Of a stretch of 64,000 nucleotides of DNA, positions 1-11,089 are shown piece after piece. Position 1 is the stretch's first letter, and every line of letters begins with the position of its first letter. This DNA is from Grifola frondosa (taxonomy: Eukaryota > Basidiomycota > Agaricomycetes > Polyporales > Grifolaceae), in NCBI GenBank assembly GCA_001683735.1, contig LUGG01000029.1:248001-312000 (forward strand). Reading direction: 5' to 3'. A model generated the notes under the pieces. The model had not been told where the DNA came from. It was given only the letters and a program-made list of their open reading frames with translations, and ran no database searches. Made by a program: the position numbers and the translations under genes.

Positions 1-555
1 TTCTGAGGCTAGACCTTCCATGTCTGAATCTTCATCTGGGTCTATGTCATCCTTGTCTGAGTCTGAGTCCACATCTTCTGAATCTGGGTCATATTCTTCG
101 TCATCAATGCTCTCTTCACCGCATTCACCAGGGTCATCATCGACAGACTCAATTCTAGCTGATGTCTGTGGCTGATTACTGTCCGTGGCTTTCTCATCAA
201 TGATAGTCGTGAATGATGCTGCACTTCCGATGTCTTCATGTGATGATATAAAGACTTCTGAATCGGGATGGCCTGGAGGCCCTCTAAAAGTAAGGAAGGT
301 TCCTTCATCCCTTTCTCGTATTCCTACACCATGGGTTCGCTGCCAGGGTCTCCCTAATAATCCTTCGAATGGAGGGTTAGGTGCGACATATGCATTAAAC
401 TTGGTGCTTATGTGACCAAATTTAAGAGGCACATCACTGACAAGCCCTAATAAGTCTCCTGTCCCGCCATTTGCATCATTAATGCTAATGGCTCGTGACT
501 TATCCATCGGTCTTTGCACAATGGATTTCCAGATCTTCTCGCTGATTATATTCAA

Positions 556-570
556 TTGGGATCCTGTGTC
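556..570 (-). other. Aspartic protease active site of the retrotransposon
   Basis: The minus-strand codons spell DTGSQ, preceded by hydrophobic residues (NFII) and followed by LN, the normal context of the catalytic Asp in retroviral-like proteases. The G-R-P-W flap-side segment follows at about 340-350 in the same frame, so the protease fold appears complete. Confidence 0.85.
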
Positions 571-1366
571 AATGATAAAATTTACTGGTTTATCATTGCA
601 ATCCATGGTCAATCGAATGAGGGGTGACCGTGTCTCATTTATTCCTGAGACTAGATCTGCTGAAAATCCGGATACTAGGTTTGCTGCTGGTCCTGGTGCT
701 GCTTCTACTTTCTTGACCTTCAAGACATTTTGCAATTGCTGTGACACTTCCTTGGACACTCCAAACAGCTCTCCAACTGATATTGTGAAAGGAATATTCA
801 AGATCCTGTTCATAATACCTGCTGGGTCCACTTCTTTGCTAATTGCTGATGTCCTATTTGGTCCACGATTCTTCTCCACATTCTTGAGACTGTCTGGCTG
901 ACTCCTAAGCATTCTTGATATGGCTGGATCATCAACCATATCTGCATCATTATCTGGGTCAAATGATCTCTGCTGTGCTTCGAATGGCTGTTCCTTGAAA
1001 TGGGGATATGAACTTGATGCTGCTGGCTGGGGAACTATAAGCAGGTGTATGGGGAGGGGCTTCCCTCTGCCTTCCTTTGCTAGGCATGGAAGGCTTTGCA
1101 CTTTCATAAGGCTGCTTCCGGTAAGTTCTCGTCTCTTTTTGAGTCCTTTCTGCAGGCAAGACCATGACATTTGCATTGTCTTCATCTTCTGATTCCATGA
1201 GAGGCTCCCCACAGGTTATGAAATGAACATGTGGCACTGCATCTTTAATTGCTTGTACCCAATTTCCTGCTCCATTTCGATTGAGAGGTATTCCATCTTT
1301 ATTGGTCAATCGTCCCCGATAATCCTTGAGGAGATGTCCCTTAGATAGTAAATCCTCAACCTTTGG

Positions 1367-1408
1367 GCAATTTCCCATGATGTGTCCTTGTTCTCCGCAT
1401 CCGTAACA
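1367..1408 (-). other. CCHC zinc knuckle of the retrotransposon gag
   Basis: Read on the minus strand, these codons give C-x2-C-x4-H-x4-C (CYGCGEQGHIMGNC), the nucleic-acid-binding knuckle of retroelement nucleocapsids. The frame is open into the downstream segment but differs from the gag frame upstream, which marks one of the frameshifts. Confidence 0.9.
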
Positions 1409-2693
1409 CCCTATTCCTGATAGTGGTGTATATCTTCCTGGTAAGAATCGATTAGGATCTGGCCTCTCGAATCTGGTGGTCCTGCTGCTTGAACTGGTCT
1501 TCCAAAGGCTGGTGCCTGATTAACATTGGGAAGTGGTAGGCATTTTGTAACCAATGGGTTTATGCTGGATGCCTTTAAGAACAAAATCCCATATTGTGGA
1601 TCATTAACAGACAACTTAGTCATCTGCTTGACCAGTTTGTCTATTTCTGACTCCTCTGGCTCCTTTGGGGACTCTTTCACCACTCTCCCTATACTCTTCT
1701 TCAGCTTGGGCACAGGCTCTGCTGGTCGTGATACTTCATCTCATCCTCTGAGTCACTGTCATCATATGCTCTTGATGACTTAACTCGTGATCTCCTTGCC
1801 GATCGCCTCTTGGATTTCTTGACTGGTGATATCCTATCATCGTCGCTTCTTCATAATCTGAATCCTCTATCCTGCTATCTCCCTTGAATATATCCTCAGA
1901 TCCGAGCCTTTCTGTATCGAATCGGTCTGCTCCTAACAATCCTTCAGCTGCCTGCTGAATCATTGTTGGCTGGAATGGTTCCGACATATCATGCATCGGA
2001 TGAAGGGCTAGGATTCTGGCTTCTAACCTCTTCCTGAATGAAGGAGGTAAGCCTATCCATAGATAGTATGCGTAATCATCCTCGGTAAGTTTCCCTTGAC
2101 CTTGAAGCCATCCTGCAATCCGGATGAACTTTCTAAGGTAACGTCTCCAATCCTTCAATTCGTGAATCGCTTCTCGCCTATACTCGCCTGCGAATGCTTG
2201 GAGGTCCTTGAGCCTAAATCTCTTTGACTCCAGGTCGCATTAAGTATACGATAACATTGGCTCGTAGTTCATCCCAATTTCCTCCTCTATGACTAGAGAA
2301 GCCTTCAATCGTCTCCCTGACTCGCCTGGAGCAGTAGTCTGTGACAAATTCACATTTCTCTGCTGCGGTCAAGTGATGAAGGGCTGCCAACTTCTCAAAG
2401 TGGCGCAGAAATGGACGAACATCTGCTGCATTTCCCCTAAATAACTTTGGGGCATTCTTGGTTCCTTCGACTGGCATATCCATTGCGGACCGGTTGCTGA
2501 ATCCGCTCATGGAAAACTGGGTGTCCGACAATGGACTGTGATTATCCTGTGGATCTCGATGATCCGTAAACATGCTGCTTGCTCTTGCTAATAAGGCCTT
2601 GCTTGGGTGATAGTTGGATCAGTAAAGATCAAAACTGCCTCCAAATTTCGGTCCTATGGACTTCAGGGTTCTTGTAAAGATCGCTTTCAACTC

Positions 2694-2711
2694 CCCTCGC
2701 GGTGGGCTCCA
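2694..2711 (-). other. Possible tRNA primer-binding site
   Basis: The minus-strand sequence TGGAGCCCACCGCGAGG begins 6 nt after the putative LTR end. It has the leading TGG that pairs with the CCA end of a tRNA. I could not assign the tRNA. Confidence 0.35.
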
Positions 2712-2717
2712 ACTCTT

Positions 2718-3466
2718 TGTAAGGTATGGGGTAGATGAAAATCAAGTTTTACGTCAAGAGTTCCAATGTGAGAAATAAATTCCAAGACCAGAATTTATCA
2801 CAAAGGATTAATTGTGTGCGAGGGTTTCAGTGAAAACTGAAATGTGGGGTGATGTGAAATTAAAACCTTCAAATACTCCAATTGCACCAAGCGTGAGGGG
2901 TTTCCTACTTTTCCGGTCAGAGGCTCAGTCGAGTTCGGAAATCAGAGGGTTTCTGATCTTTGAAGATCCAGATTATGGGGTTCCAAGTGGCCGTTATCTT
3001 CCTATGCTATCGCCTTGAATCCTGATTCCTGTGGGTGCTCAACCTAGTCTACTTCGTCGTAGAGTCCTTGAGACTTCTTGCTTGGATTTGCACTTCCAGA
3101 GCTCGTGTCTGGACAGTCAAGTGGTCCAAGATACAATCTTGCTGATACTGAGGCTTGTACTTCTTTGGTATCGCGATCCGCTTCTTTGCCACTGAGAATA
3201 TTTCACTGCAGAGTACTCAACCTAGCCTATCTCCTTGTAGGGTCCTTGAGATGCTCTTCTTGGACTTGTGCTTCCAGAATCTCAGTCTGGACAGTTGACA
3301 ATCCAAGGGAATATTCACACAGAGGGGTCAGTCAGATCTCCTGGGGGCTTTGAGAGCTTACTAAATTGATTGCTCCTCAGGGCCAGCTTGAGCTGCTTTT
3401 ATACCCTGAGGGAATTCTAGAATGTTCCATTCCACTTGGTTCTGGAACCTTCTAGGGTATGTTACA
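2718..3466 (-). mobile_element. Putative 5' LTR of the minus-strand retrotransposon
   Basis: On the minus strand the segment starts TGTAACATACC and ends TTACA, giving 5-bp terminal inverted repeats TGTAA/TTACA. A TATA box (GTATAAAAGC, about 3403-3395) lies some 65 nt inside the start, where an LTR promoter belongs. The gag start is about 145 nt beyond the end, and a possible primer-binding site follows the terminus. The partner LTR is outside the window, so ends and target duplication cannot be checked by comparing LTRs. Confidence 0.6.
3038..3310 (-). repeat. Imperfect direct repeat, two copies 178 bp apart, inside the LTR
   Basis: The stretch CTCAACCTAGTCTACTTC at 3038 recurs as CTCAACCTAGCCTATCTC at 3216. 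The following 70-100 bp (CTTGAGA, GCTTCCAGA, GTCTGGACAGT) are also shared. It looks like an internal duplication of part of the LTR. Confidence 0.7.
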
Positions 3467-3592
3467 AAAGTACGAAAAACTACATAATTAGTACAAGATT
3501 TCCTTTCTTAGCTCATTTCTGCACCAAATCCTTCTGTTCTATTTATATCTGCTACTTTCCTCCTGATCTTCATATCTGGGCCTTGTCTAGAT

Positions 3593-3945
3593 GGTCTGGG
3601 CTTGTGGTCCAGGTGGTCATGGAACTGGCCTGGGTTCATCTGGGCTTGCAAATTGGGGTCTTTAACTGTCAACACCCCAGATTTGAGGGTACTTTTGATA
3701 AACCTAGGTCACTCTGGGCTTTCTGAGAAAGGGCCAGATTATTCTGGAACTTTCTGGTGTCCTATATATTGGTCTAGGCTTATTGTCCAGGTGGTCCTGG
3801 GACTTGCCTGGGCTTGTCTTGGCCTCCAAAATGGTGTCCTAACCTAGTATGCCCTGAATTTGAGGGTCTCTTCCAATAAGCCTAGGTTGTGCTGGACTTT
3901 TGAAAAGAGCTGGTGTGTTCTGGACATTCTTAGAGTCTGTAGGCT
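3593..3945. repeat. Imperfect tandem repeat, two units of 178 bp
   Basis: The unit starting GGTCTGGGCTTGTGGTCCAG at 3593 recurs at 3771 as GGTCTAGGCTTATTGTCCAG. Similarity runs through most of the unit (GGTGGTC, TTTGAGGGT, CCTAGGT, TTCTGGA). It lies just outside the putative LTR. No gene is visible in 3470-4110. Confidence 0.7.
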
Positions 3946-4119
3946 TGCCTAGGCCTCATCTGGGTCCTTCCACAATTAGTCTTCTTCAGGCCAACTAGAT
4001 CCTTCTGCTAATCCTTCTTATGTAACTCCCTTCACATAAGCATACATCTTGACTTTTGGAGTAATGCAGACTGAGTGCTGATCATGGGAGAGGGAAGAAT
4101 GTGTACATCATCATGTAAC

Positions 4120-4562
4120 CTAGTTTTTCCATCCATGTCCTATGTAGATCAGCAGGAATTCGTCCATCAGCCTCGCGTCTCCTGCTCGTAGCATCTTCTT
4201 CGGCAACTGGACTATGCCATCATTCGGCTTCAACATTCCTCTGCGATGAGCAATGTTCCAAATGATCCATGCCTCTAACCACTCAAACATGGCCAACCTG
4301 GAATAGGGAATCCCAACTGCAACCTCCTGGCTGCCTGTATAATGCTCCACTGCGACAATGAGCTGGGTCTCCTGGAATTGAAGAGTACGGACGATTCGTC
4401 CAGTGAACTCGATGTTAGGTCCCATAAGACGAAGGGGGCTGGAGAAGTAGACTCGGGTGGGGTAATCCTGGTCGGATCGAGGGTGAGAATATGTTTGCGA
4501 GATTGTCGCTGCACTAGGTAGTGAGGAATTTGAGTGTCATGGGCATAAGAAAGTGTTTGCAT
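4120..4562 (-). CDS. Small protein of unknown function, probably frameshifted
   Basis: Not recognised. The minus strand has ATG at 4562 and an open frame of about 45 residues, then a frame change near 4455, after which a second frame continues to the stop at 4120 (contains RVYFSSPL, FEWLEAWIIWNIAHRRGM and ends GHGWKN). Each segment is coding-like and joined they give about 145 residues. A TATA-like element (CATAAATAAAG) sits about 65 nt upstream of the ATG. The frame change may be a real lesion, a one-base assembly error or a missed intron. It may be a gene disturbed by its neighbours or an accessory ORF of one of the transposons. Confidence 0.4.
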
Positions 4563-4640
4563 GGTTGTGACGGAGGGAAATAAGAATGCCTGGGAACGAC
4601 TGAGTAGTATCGTGCTTTATTTATGAGTATGAGCACGTGA

Positions 4641-7600
4641 TCATGTCCCTAGTTGATGTCCCATGTCATGTGACTTGCTAATGATAGGATGCGCAAAATT
4701 GGTGTTATTTTGCCCTGTCCAGGTACCAAACACTTTTGGTGCGTGACAGCGCAGTGCTTTCCCGATGCACGTTAGTCCTAAATCCTGTGGAATATTTGTG
4801 TACATACTGTCCTCGAAAAACTCCTCATATCCCCCCGCAGCTTGACCTTCCACAAAAGAAAAGTTCTCCCAGATCCACGAAGGTGCTTCCTTGCTCTGCC
4901 CAATTTGTTGTTGCGCCGAATACATTGTGAATTTGCGGACATCTTCACGCTTCAGTTCCCTGTATGTAGGATCGTTAGCATTCATACCCAGCATTACCAT
5001 AATCCGTCGGGCGTGGTGATATTCGTCGGCCGCTCTGTTGATGGCTAGTTGCTTCTGCCCGATTTGGTTTGTTGCCTGAGTGTTCGCCCTTTGGCCCGAA
5101 ACATTATGTTTCGCGATCTTGAAAGCCTCGTTAGTGATGATGTGAGTGTGCACATCGCCCAGGGCATCGTTCGCTTGAGATTGTCACAATTTCTGTTCTA
5201 CCTCGATTGCACCGGCCATAATGTTGTGGTTGCGCAGGCCGGATCGTACGACGATGGCACATCTATCTGGATTGCATCGACCTCGAACCACGCCGTACTT
5301 TTTGTACGCTGCGCGTCATCCTCCGGCTCCGGGTCACGCTTGCGCTTCCCTTTGGCCTTGCTGGTGGAATCGGTGACGGAGTCTTCGTTCTTGTCATCTA
5401 CTGCAGGCGCGGCCAAAGGAAATGATCTGGAGAAAGGACCGGGTGATTCCTCTTCTATGGCCTTCGCCGCCTCGTCGACCAACGGGGACAGATATCGATC
5501 CGATATATCTCTCCATTCCTTCCACTTCACTGCGAACTGCTTGCGCTTATCGTCCAGCTCAGAGTGCGCACTATCCGTGCCATAATCATCTTGAATTGCA
5601 GCGAGAAGTGATAATCTAGCCAGTGTATGTCAGCAGTGCTGCTTGAAAGCAGAGGTCCTACGCACTTTTGAGTCTGGAGAGAGATGCCTTGCTCAATAGC
5701 CTCCACTAGACCTGGTGTCGCCGAATGATTGGGATCCGTTCGTGTGTTGAGATGCGCCAACATTTGTTTTTGTGTCAGGGCTGCGGCGCTTCGTCAGAAC
5801 GGCAAAAGTCATCTGAACATTTACTCACATGCCTCCCTGCGAGGCTCATACACATTCTCTAGGTCCTTGTGTTTCCCCATATCAACCACTTTCCACAGCC
5901 ACTCATCCTCCTGCTGCTTCCAGTTTGCTAATTTCTCCGTGCTCACGTTTTCCTCCACACTGACCAGATGATCAGTTGCCACCTTCAGCTGCTTGACCGC
6001 ACGTTCGTGTTTGCTTGATAACGATCGACCTGTGCAATGTACATCAGTAGTATACGTCAAATTCAGCAATGAAGACCACACTTAAGCTGTGAACGCAGCG
6101 GATGTTCATGTTGGAGTGATGATCGTTGATCACGTCGTGGCGGTGACCCGACGTCATTTCTCGAGTCCATGAAGCTAAGGCATTGAGGGTAGCCCAAATC
6201 CTCTCAGGAGCTTCACCATCAGTCATCCCCACCCCTGGCAACCAATAGTAAGAGAACTTGAACCGACATTGCGCAATGTGAGCTGGCAAATGGAATTTGC
6301 CAACCGCTGCCAATGTCTGAGGCAAGCGGTAAGACTGTATCGAGGGGAGGTCTATCGCACGTTGTGCAATCCAATGTAGGCGTGCGGCCAAATGAATTCG
6401 GTATTGACAATTGATATCGTAACCGGAAATGTGTAATCGAAGTCCCATCCATGGCTGTAATGCGGAAAGCATTGCAAAATCAACATTCGCGAATCTGCAC
6501 CATCGGTTAGATCATAAGTGTGCGAGCATACCGTGGTGCATACCTTTCGCCTTTCTGCAGGTCCACGCCACCACACGGAAGCACGAACATGTGGCGAGCG
6601 CACGACAACCCAACGGTTCCTGATATTCGCCCGCCGTACCGCCCGTAGCCCAACGCCCCGAACTTGTGGCATGTAGTAGGCTGATAAATTGTTAGCGTTC
6701 ACGTCTGACAAAACAGAAAATCGCTCACCTCTTTTTGAATCGGCCCAAGCCGCTTTTGATACAAGTCGAACTCTCGCTCATTCACGTAGTACGCTGCCCC
6801 AAGGGTCAGCAGTAGATCGTTCGGGTCCATGGGTTTCTCGCGTTGATTTTGATGGAAGTTGCCATCCACGGTATGAAAAAGAGCATCCAGAAAACTAGAT
6901 ATCAATGTATTAAGCACAATCCATTATAATGGATTAGGTATCGCACTCACCGTTGCCCTTCCGGTCTCGTTCGCCAGTGTGGATCCATGTTGATGCCCGG
7001 CTGTGGGCATGCTGGACACAACACTGTGAGACTGCCCCTTGGCAAATGAATTTGCGGCTGTGTGCCTGCTCGTTTGACCGATCGTAAAAATGTAAATTCA
7101 CGAGCAGCCGTCAAAAGCTCTCGATAGCGGTCCTGTACACCCGTCACATCAGCGTGCAATCTGCCTCACAACCAGATCCACTTACCGGAACACTGTCAGG
7201 AGCCACGTTGTCCATAGTCCGCCACAGAAAAGTGAAGTAGTCGTGCGCATTCATCTGCGACTGCACAGATAGCAAATGGAAGTCGCGGAGCATATTGATC
7301 GCGAAAGCCGTCATCGGACGTTCCCAGGATGCAGGAAACAACCCAAATTGGATCAGCTGAAGGGGGTCTGCTAGTGGCGGACGACCGTCGGACAGACGAC
7401 AAGCGCAAAAATGCACACACATGGAATGCACGCCATGGGCATGAACTACCGTCATGCGGCGAGGTTCTGATAACGAATTAGGGCATATGGAACCTTCATG
7501 ACCCAATCGGATAATGAGACCGAGCTCTCCAAGAGCACATCGACACCAAAAACCGCTCGTGGCATCCCACTCTTCTACTCGGTGGAAAGGGGTGTTGAAA

Positions 7601-8100
7601 TGGTCGGCGATGATGCATTTGCGACACAAGGAGGATGAGTGATAACAGTCGAAGCAACGGTACATTGGGTCCTCTGTACCGCATGCAGACTTGCACTTCG
7701 TGCACGAGCATGTCTCTCCGCCGGTTCCAGACGTTGGACCTTGTTCTCATTGCAAAATCCCTGCCAAGGCTTGCATCGCCCAATCTTTGAGAAATTGGGC
7801 CATGTGCACAGAAGGTGGCTATGAGTAGAATTAGTAAATCATCAGAGTCGCCACCGTGCTACGCACAATTGTATTGTTGACCGTAGCATTGCCACTTTGC
7901 ACCTTCGACGGCTGTGACTCCTTCGCATATGGTGCGGGTAAAGCCCCAGGTTGATCCCCAACTCCAACCTTTCAAGCCGCCCAAGGATCAGGGGACACTG
8001 ACGTCGAGGAAGATGAAGCCGCAGATTGGAATATATTTGATAGCCCAAACAGCCCGCTTTGCTTCGCGCAGACTTTGCTCACCTTAGGTTTGGACGCCAT
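4641..8100 (-). pseudogene. KDZ (Kyakuja-Dileera-Zisupton) family DNA transposase with CxC2 cysteine cluster, nonsense-mutated
   Basis: Nine exons can be read: 8100-7867, 7818-7186, 7132-6951, 6894-6729, 6680-6544, 6494-6082, 6029-5829, 5780-5666 and 5615-4641, joined by GT-AG introns in correct phase (about 1,018 codons, normal KDZ size). Exon 2 carries the CxC2 cluster (CSCTKC, YRCFDC, LCRKC, WCRCALGELGL). Exon 3 has LTVLCPACPQPG. Exons 5-6 carry the core: GLSCARHMFVLP, DLQKGE, NVDFAM, GYDINCQY, HIAQCRFKF and MTDGEAPERIW, including the acidic residues of the RNase-H-like fold. In-frame TGA stops occur at 7974-7972, 7749-7747 and 5186-5184, and a one-base frameshift near 5240. The C-terminus after SWIW is atypical and may be replaced by unrelated DNA. 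The identification is firm and the gene cannot encode a full protein as written. Confidence 0.9.
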
Positions 8101-8485
8101 AGGTCATGTCGTCGAACTGAAGGTAGAAACGAAGTCAAAATCCTTCATGAAAAAGCACGTGACCCGCACATTTGCCAGGCAGCCGCATTCCATATCAACA
8201 CCCGCGTTCACCGACAATCGCTCGTTTTCAATGCGAGGGATGGTACTACGTCCAGCGGGGGCCAGTATTGGTTACTTTCGCAGATACACGCCGTACAACA
8301 CGGAATACATATTACAAAGCTCAGGCAGCGCCGCTTCTTTCCCCCCCCTACATATTCTCCTGAAATGCGGACGACAGGGTACCTTAATTGTCTTCACCAT
8401 GGGCCTCCGGCTCCATATACGAATGCAGGAAGATCCAATACTGCAATCCTGACATCAGTCGAGAAAGCAATGTATAAAAAGTGAA

Positions 8486-9277
8486 TTATCGTACCGGTAG
8501 GTGACGGCATGCCCAATGATCGATTTCTAAAAGACGCGCTTCGATCGGACGAGCAGGTTCCTTCGCAGCATCTTCAATCTTCCGGATGAACATCTCCCAA
8601 CCTTCTACATAATCCTCCCAGTCCTCACAAAAGAATATGTAAATCCTAGCGAGGTCGTGCACGATAGCGCGCCCATACTCCGGCACCACGTGCACTACGT
8701 CAGGGCTTCCGAGACGCGCAACGCATTGTTCGAACTGTGCTGAGGGGAACAGTTGTTCAGCAGTGATGGGGAGATTGAACTGCACAACGCGTGAATTCTC
8801 TGTTAAAATCCGGACATACGCATCACTCACACGGTTATCGACCTCCAACGGCAATCCCTCCATCTGAATATAACACACTGGGGTGACGGTTAACGCCCAG
8901 TGGATGGAAAGGCCACAATCCCGGTGCGGGGACACAATGACATTCGACGTCACTGGCATGTTGGGCAATGAGAGTTGTACGTGCACGGAGACTGCATTTG
9001 TGCCTTGATCCCGATGCACAGATACTGCTGTGGGAGATGCAGTAGCGGGAGACGGAATAGCGGGAGACGGAGTAGCTGCATGGGCAAGAGAGTGCGACTG
9101 GCACAGTCTTGAGCGGAATTCAGCCCGACGGCATGCCATGTATGACGTATGGCTCTCAGGAGACCGGTGAGTAAGTGGCATCGAAAAAGAAACTAGCGGG
9201 GAGGTAGAGCAATCAGTCTTTAAGTCCGAAGTACAAGAGACCCTCGTACCAAGGGAAGACACGCAGATCAGATACAC
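8486..9277 (-). CDS. Uncharacterised protein next to the KDZ transposase
   Basis: An open minus-strand frame of 263 codons, not recognised. The C-terminal 120 residues look like a folded acidic domain (VSDAYVRILTENSRVV, FFCEDWEDYVEGWEMF, ARLLEIDHW). The middle contains a Ser-Pro repeat encoded by three near-identical 15-nt units (GCGGGAGACGGAATA-like, about 9029-9075). The N-terminal 50 residues, rich in Ser, Thr and Cys, may be non-coding, so the true start could be an inner Met or a spliced exon. It ends 390 bp from the start of the KDZ gene on the same strand, so it could be a passenger of that transposon, but nothing in the sequence proves it. Confidence 0.4.
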   Translation of the reverse strand: MYLICVSSLGTRVSCTSDLKTDCSTSPLVSFSMPLTHRSPESHTSYMACRRAEFRSRLCQSHSLAHAATPSPAIPSPATASPTAVSVHRDQGTNAVSVHVQLSLPNMPVTSNVIVSPHRDCGLSIHWALTVTPVCYIQMEGLPLEVDNRVSDAYVRILTENSRVVQFNLPITAEQLFPSAQFEQCVARLGSPDVVHVVPEYGRAIVHDLARIYIFFCEDWEDYVEGWEMFIRKIEDAAKEPARPIEARLLEIDHWACRHLPVR

Positions 9278-9535
9278 CTAAAAAGCCTGAAATGACAAGA
9301 TTATTCGCATGATTAGGGTGAAAAATGGAGCATGCACCGCAAGAGATCCCGCAATCTAAACCGGACTGTGAGAGCCGTGGCACTGCATCCAGAGGGTCCA
9401 GAGGGCAAATGTTCACCGAAGAAAGGGTTTCGTGGCCAGGCTGTCATGGGACGCTCAACAGCAGGTAGTACCTGCCGGAGTATGTCCCGGTCGCTCAACA
9501 GACAGTTGTGCATCTGGAGCTCGGTCGTGTGACGT

Positions 9536-9712
9536 GCTAGAGAGCGGGGAAGAGACAGCGGCAGGAAGAGACAGCAGCGGGCAGAGACAGCGGCGGGCAG
9601 AGACAGCGGCGGGCAGAGACAGCAGGGGAAGAGAGCGGCGGGGAAGAGAGCGGTGGGGAAGAGACAGCGGTGCGGAGACAGCAGTGGGGAGAGAGGCATT
9701 GGGAGGAGAGGC
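9536..9712. repeat. Purine-rich GC minisatellite
   Basis: About ten degenerate units around the motif GCAGAGACAGCGGCGGG, drifting to GGAAGAGAGCGGTGGG. The plus strand is nearly all A/G with many GGG/GGGG runs. Open frames on both strands here are by-products of the repeat. Confidence 0.85.
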
Positions 9713-9817
9713 GTAGGGGAGCCATCGGGGGGGAGAGAGTGTAGTAGGCAGAGAGGTGCCAGCTCGAAGGCTGAACTAAACTCCGACGGCCCGTGCGTGG
9801 GAGTTGATGCCGAATTC

Positions 9818-9897
9818 GGCACTCAGGTGACTGGGCGCCGAGTTGTGACCACTTTGGCGCTCAGGTGACTGGGCGCTGAGTTGCCACTTTGGCGCGG
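9818..9897. repeat. Short tandem duplication, two units of about 37-40 bp
   Basis: The sequence CTCAGGTGACTGGGCG followed by CGAGTTGTGACCACTTTGGCG is repeated immediately as CTCAGGTGACTGGGCG, CTGAGTTGCCACTTTGGCG. Confidence 0.8.
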
Positions 9898-9954
9898 AGC
9901 TTGAACACCTTCTCATGCACGGGCCATCCAGGCGCTCATTCCTCTGACTTCCGC

Positions 9955-10165
9955 CTCTGCCTTCTTCCTCATTCCCCTTCCCCAATCTGGCTCTCTCACC
10001 GCTTTTTGCTCGCTGCTCGCTGTTTGCGTTCTCCATTCTGCGTGTGCCCACCCCAACGTCACATTATCGACTGCCTTCCCATTCCTTCCCCTCTTGCTTC
10101 TCACTACTTTCTGCTTGCTGCTCGCTGTTCGCCTCGATTCTTCGCGCGCACGCCCTGGCGTCAAC
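9955..10165. repeat. Imperfect direct repeat of about 115 bp, pyrimidine-rich
   Basis: CATTCCCCTTCCCC, then GCTCGCTGCTCGCTGTTTGCG, at 9965-10030 recurs as CATTCCTTCCCC, then GCTTGCTGCTCGCTGTTCGCC, at about 10080-10135. No gene was found between 9300 and 11,080. Confidence 0.6.
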
Positions 10166-10299
10166 ATACTTGGTAAGTTTCCATTCACGTCACGCCTACG
10201 TTGACTGATATGCGTGGTCAACAGCACGACTTCTTCTTTCACAGGTCTTCGATGCAGCGCATGAAGGGCTGGTCCATACCAACCCTCCACTGCCGTATA

Positions 10300-10680
10300 T
10301 AGTGTTGCTGCAGCTAAGTCAGGCCTAAATGATATATGACTCATAACTTGTGCAGTGTTTCAGATATCGCAGTGATATTACACTCATTTTGTAGCTTATA
10401 TATAGCCGCATAACCTTGCCACATATCAAAATGTTATACCTTGTATTGATGGAGATATGGGCAAAAAGCCGATTGCAAAGTCCGACTTTGTAGTCAGCTT
10501 TTTTATCAATGTAACTGAAATTGAAATACATTCAAGATTATTATGCAAATGGTGGTGTTATATTCAAATACATATACATCTTGGCTATTAATTTCAATTA
10601 AGATCATGTCATTATCTGTAAAACTCATGTCAGAATATCTAAAAAGCTGAAACAGGTGTGGCTAAGCTGTGGCAACACTA
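10300..10680. mobile_element. Non-autonomous hAT-like element (MITE), 381 bp
   Basis: The left end TAGTGTTGCTGCAGCTAAG and the inverted right end TAGTGTTGCCACAGCTTAG form terminal inverted repeats of roughly 25 bp, and TAGTGTTG fits the hAT terminal consensus. The 8 bases before the element (GCCGTATA, 10292-10299) match the 8 after it (GCCATATA, 10681-10688) at 7 positions, as expected for an aged 8-bp target duplication. The AT-rich interior contains no coding sequence. Confidence 0.75.
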
Positions 10681-11089
10681 GCCATATACACCTTGGGCCC
10701 AGTAGACACCGTCTGCTGTGTGCCTGGTCGTTGTCGCTCGTACATTGTACATCCCATCCGCATTCGTGGTGCCGATTCTTGCCTCCCTAGCTTCGTGGTC
10801 TCTGGTGGTTCCCCCTCCCCCCTCGCCTCCCCTGTGTATCCTCGGTTCCCTCCCATCTCAAGGCTCCGTAGGCGTGCGTGTTGATTCAGCTTGTTCCTTC
10901 AGGTATGATTCAATTCTTCTTTCTAGGAGTTTCTGTGCACTAATCATGTGTGCTTGGTGATCAGTTTCGATTGTAGCTACATCACTTGTTGTAGTAGTGT
11001 TCGGTCATCCAATATACCTTTTTTGTTCTGTGTAGGTCTTAGAACGTAGTACATGTGTTTCTTCGGGCGCTGACAATAAGAAAAGAATC

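Larger units (their letters stand above)
1..2573 (-). pseudogene. Ty3/gypsy-type gag-protease polyprotein, frameshifted and cut by the left edge
   Basis: This is the 5' half of an LTR-retrotransposon polyprotein. Translation would start at 2573 just inside the 5' LTR. A gag-like helical region follows (about 2570-1740), then a CCHC zinc knuckle (1408-1367), a retroviral-type aspartic protease with the DTGSQ active site at 570-556, and a long Asp/Glu/Ser-rich linker running to position 1. Reverse transcriptase, RNase H and integrase must lie off the left edge. The frame changes at about 2240, between 2158 and 1713, at 1490-1440 and at 1000-1100, so the product is not continuous. The DTG motif and gag-protease order fit Ty3/gypsy rather than Ty1/copia (protease DSG), but without RT the assignment is an inference. 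Confidence 0.82.

Noticed and set aside
42..308. 88-codon minus-strand frame
   Set aside because: Wrong frame of the retrotransposon linker; the protease frame runs through without a stop and encodes the acidic linker.
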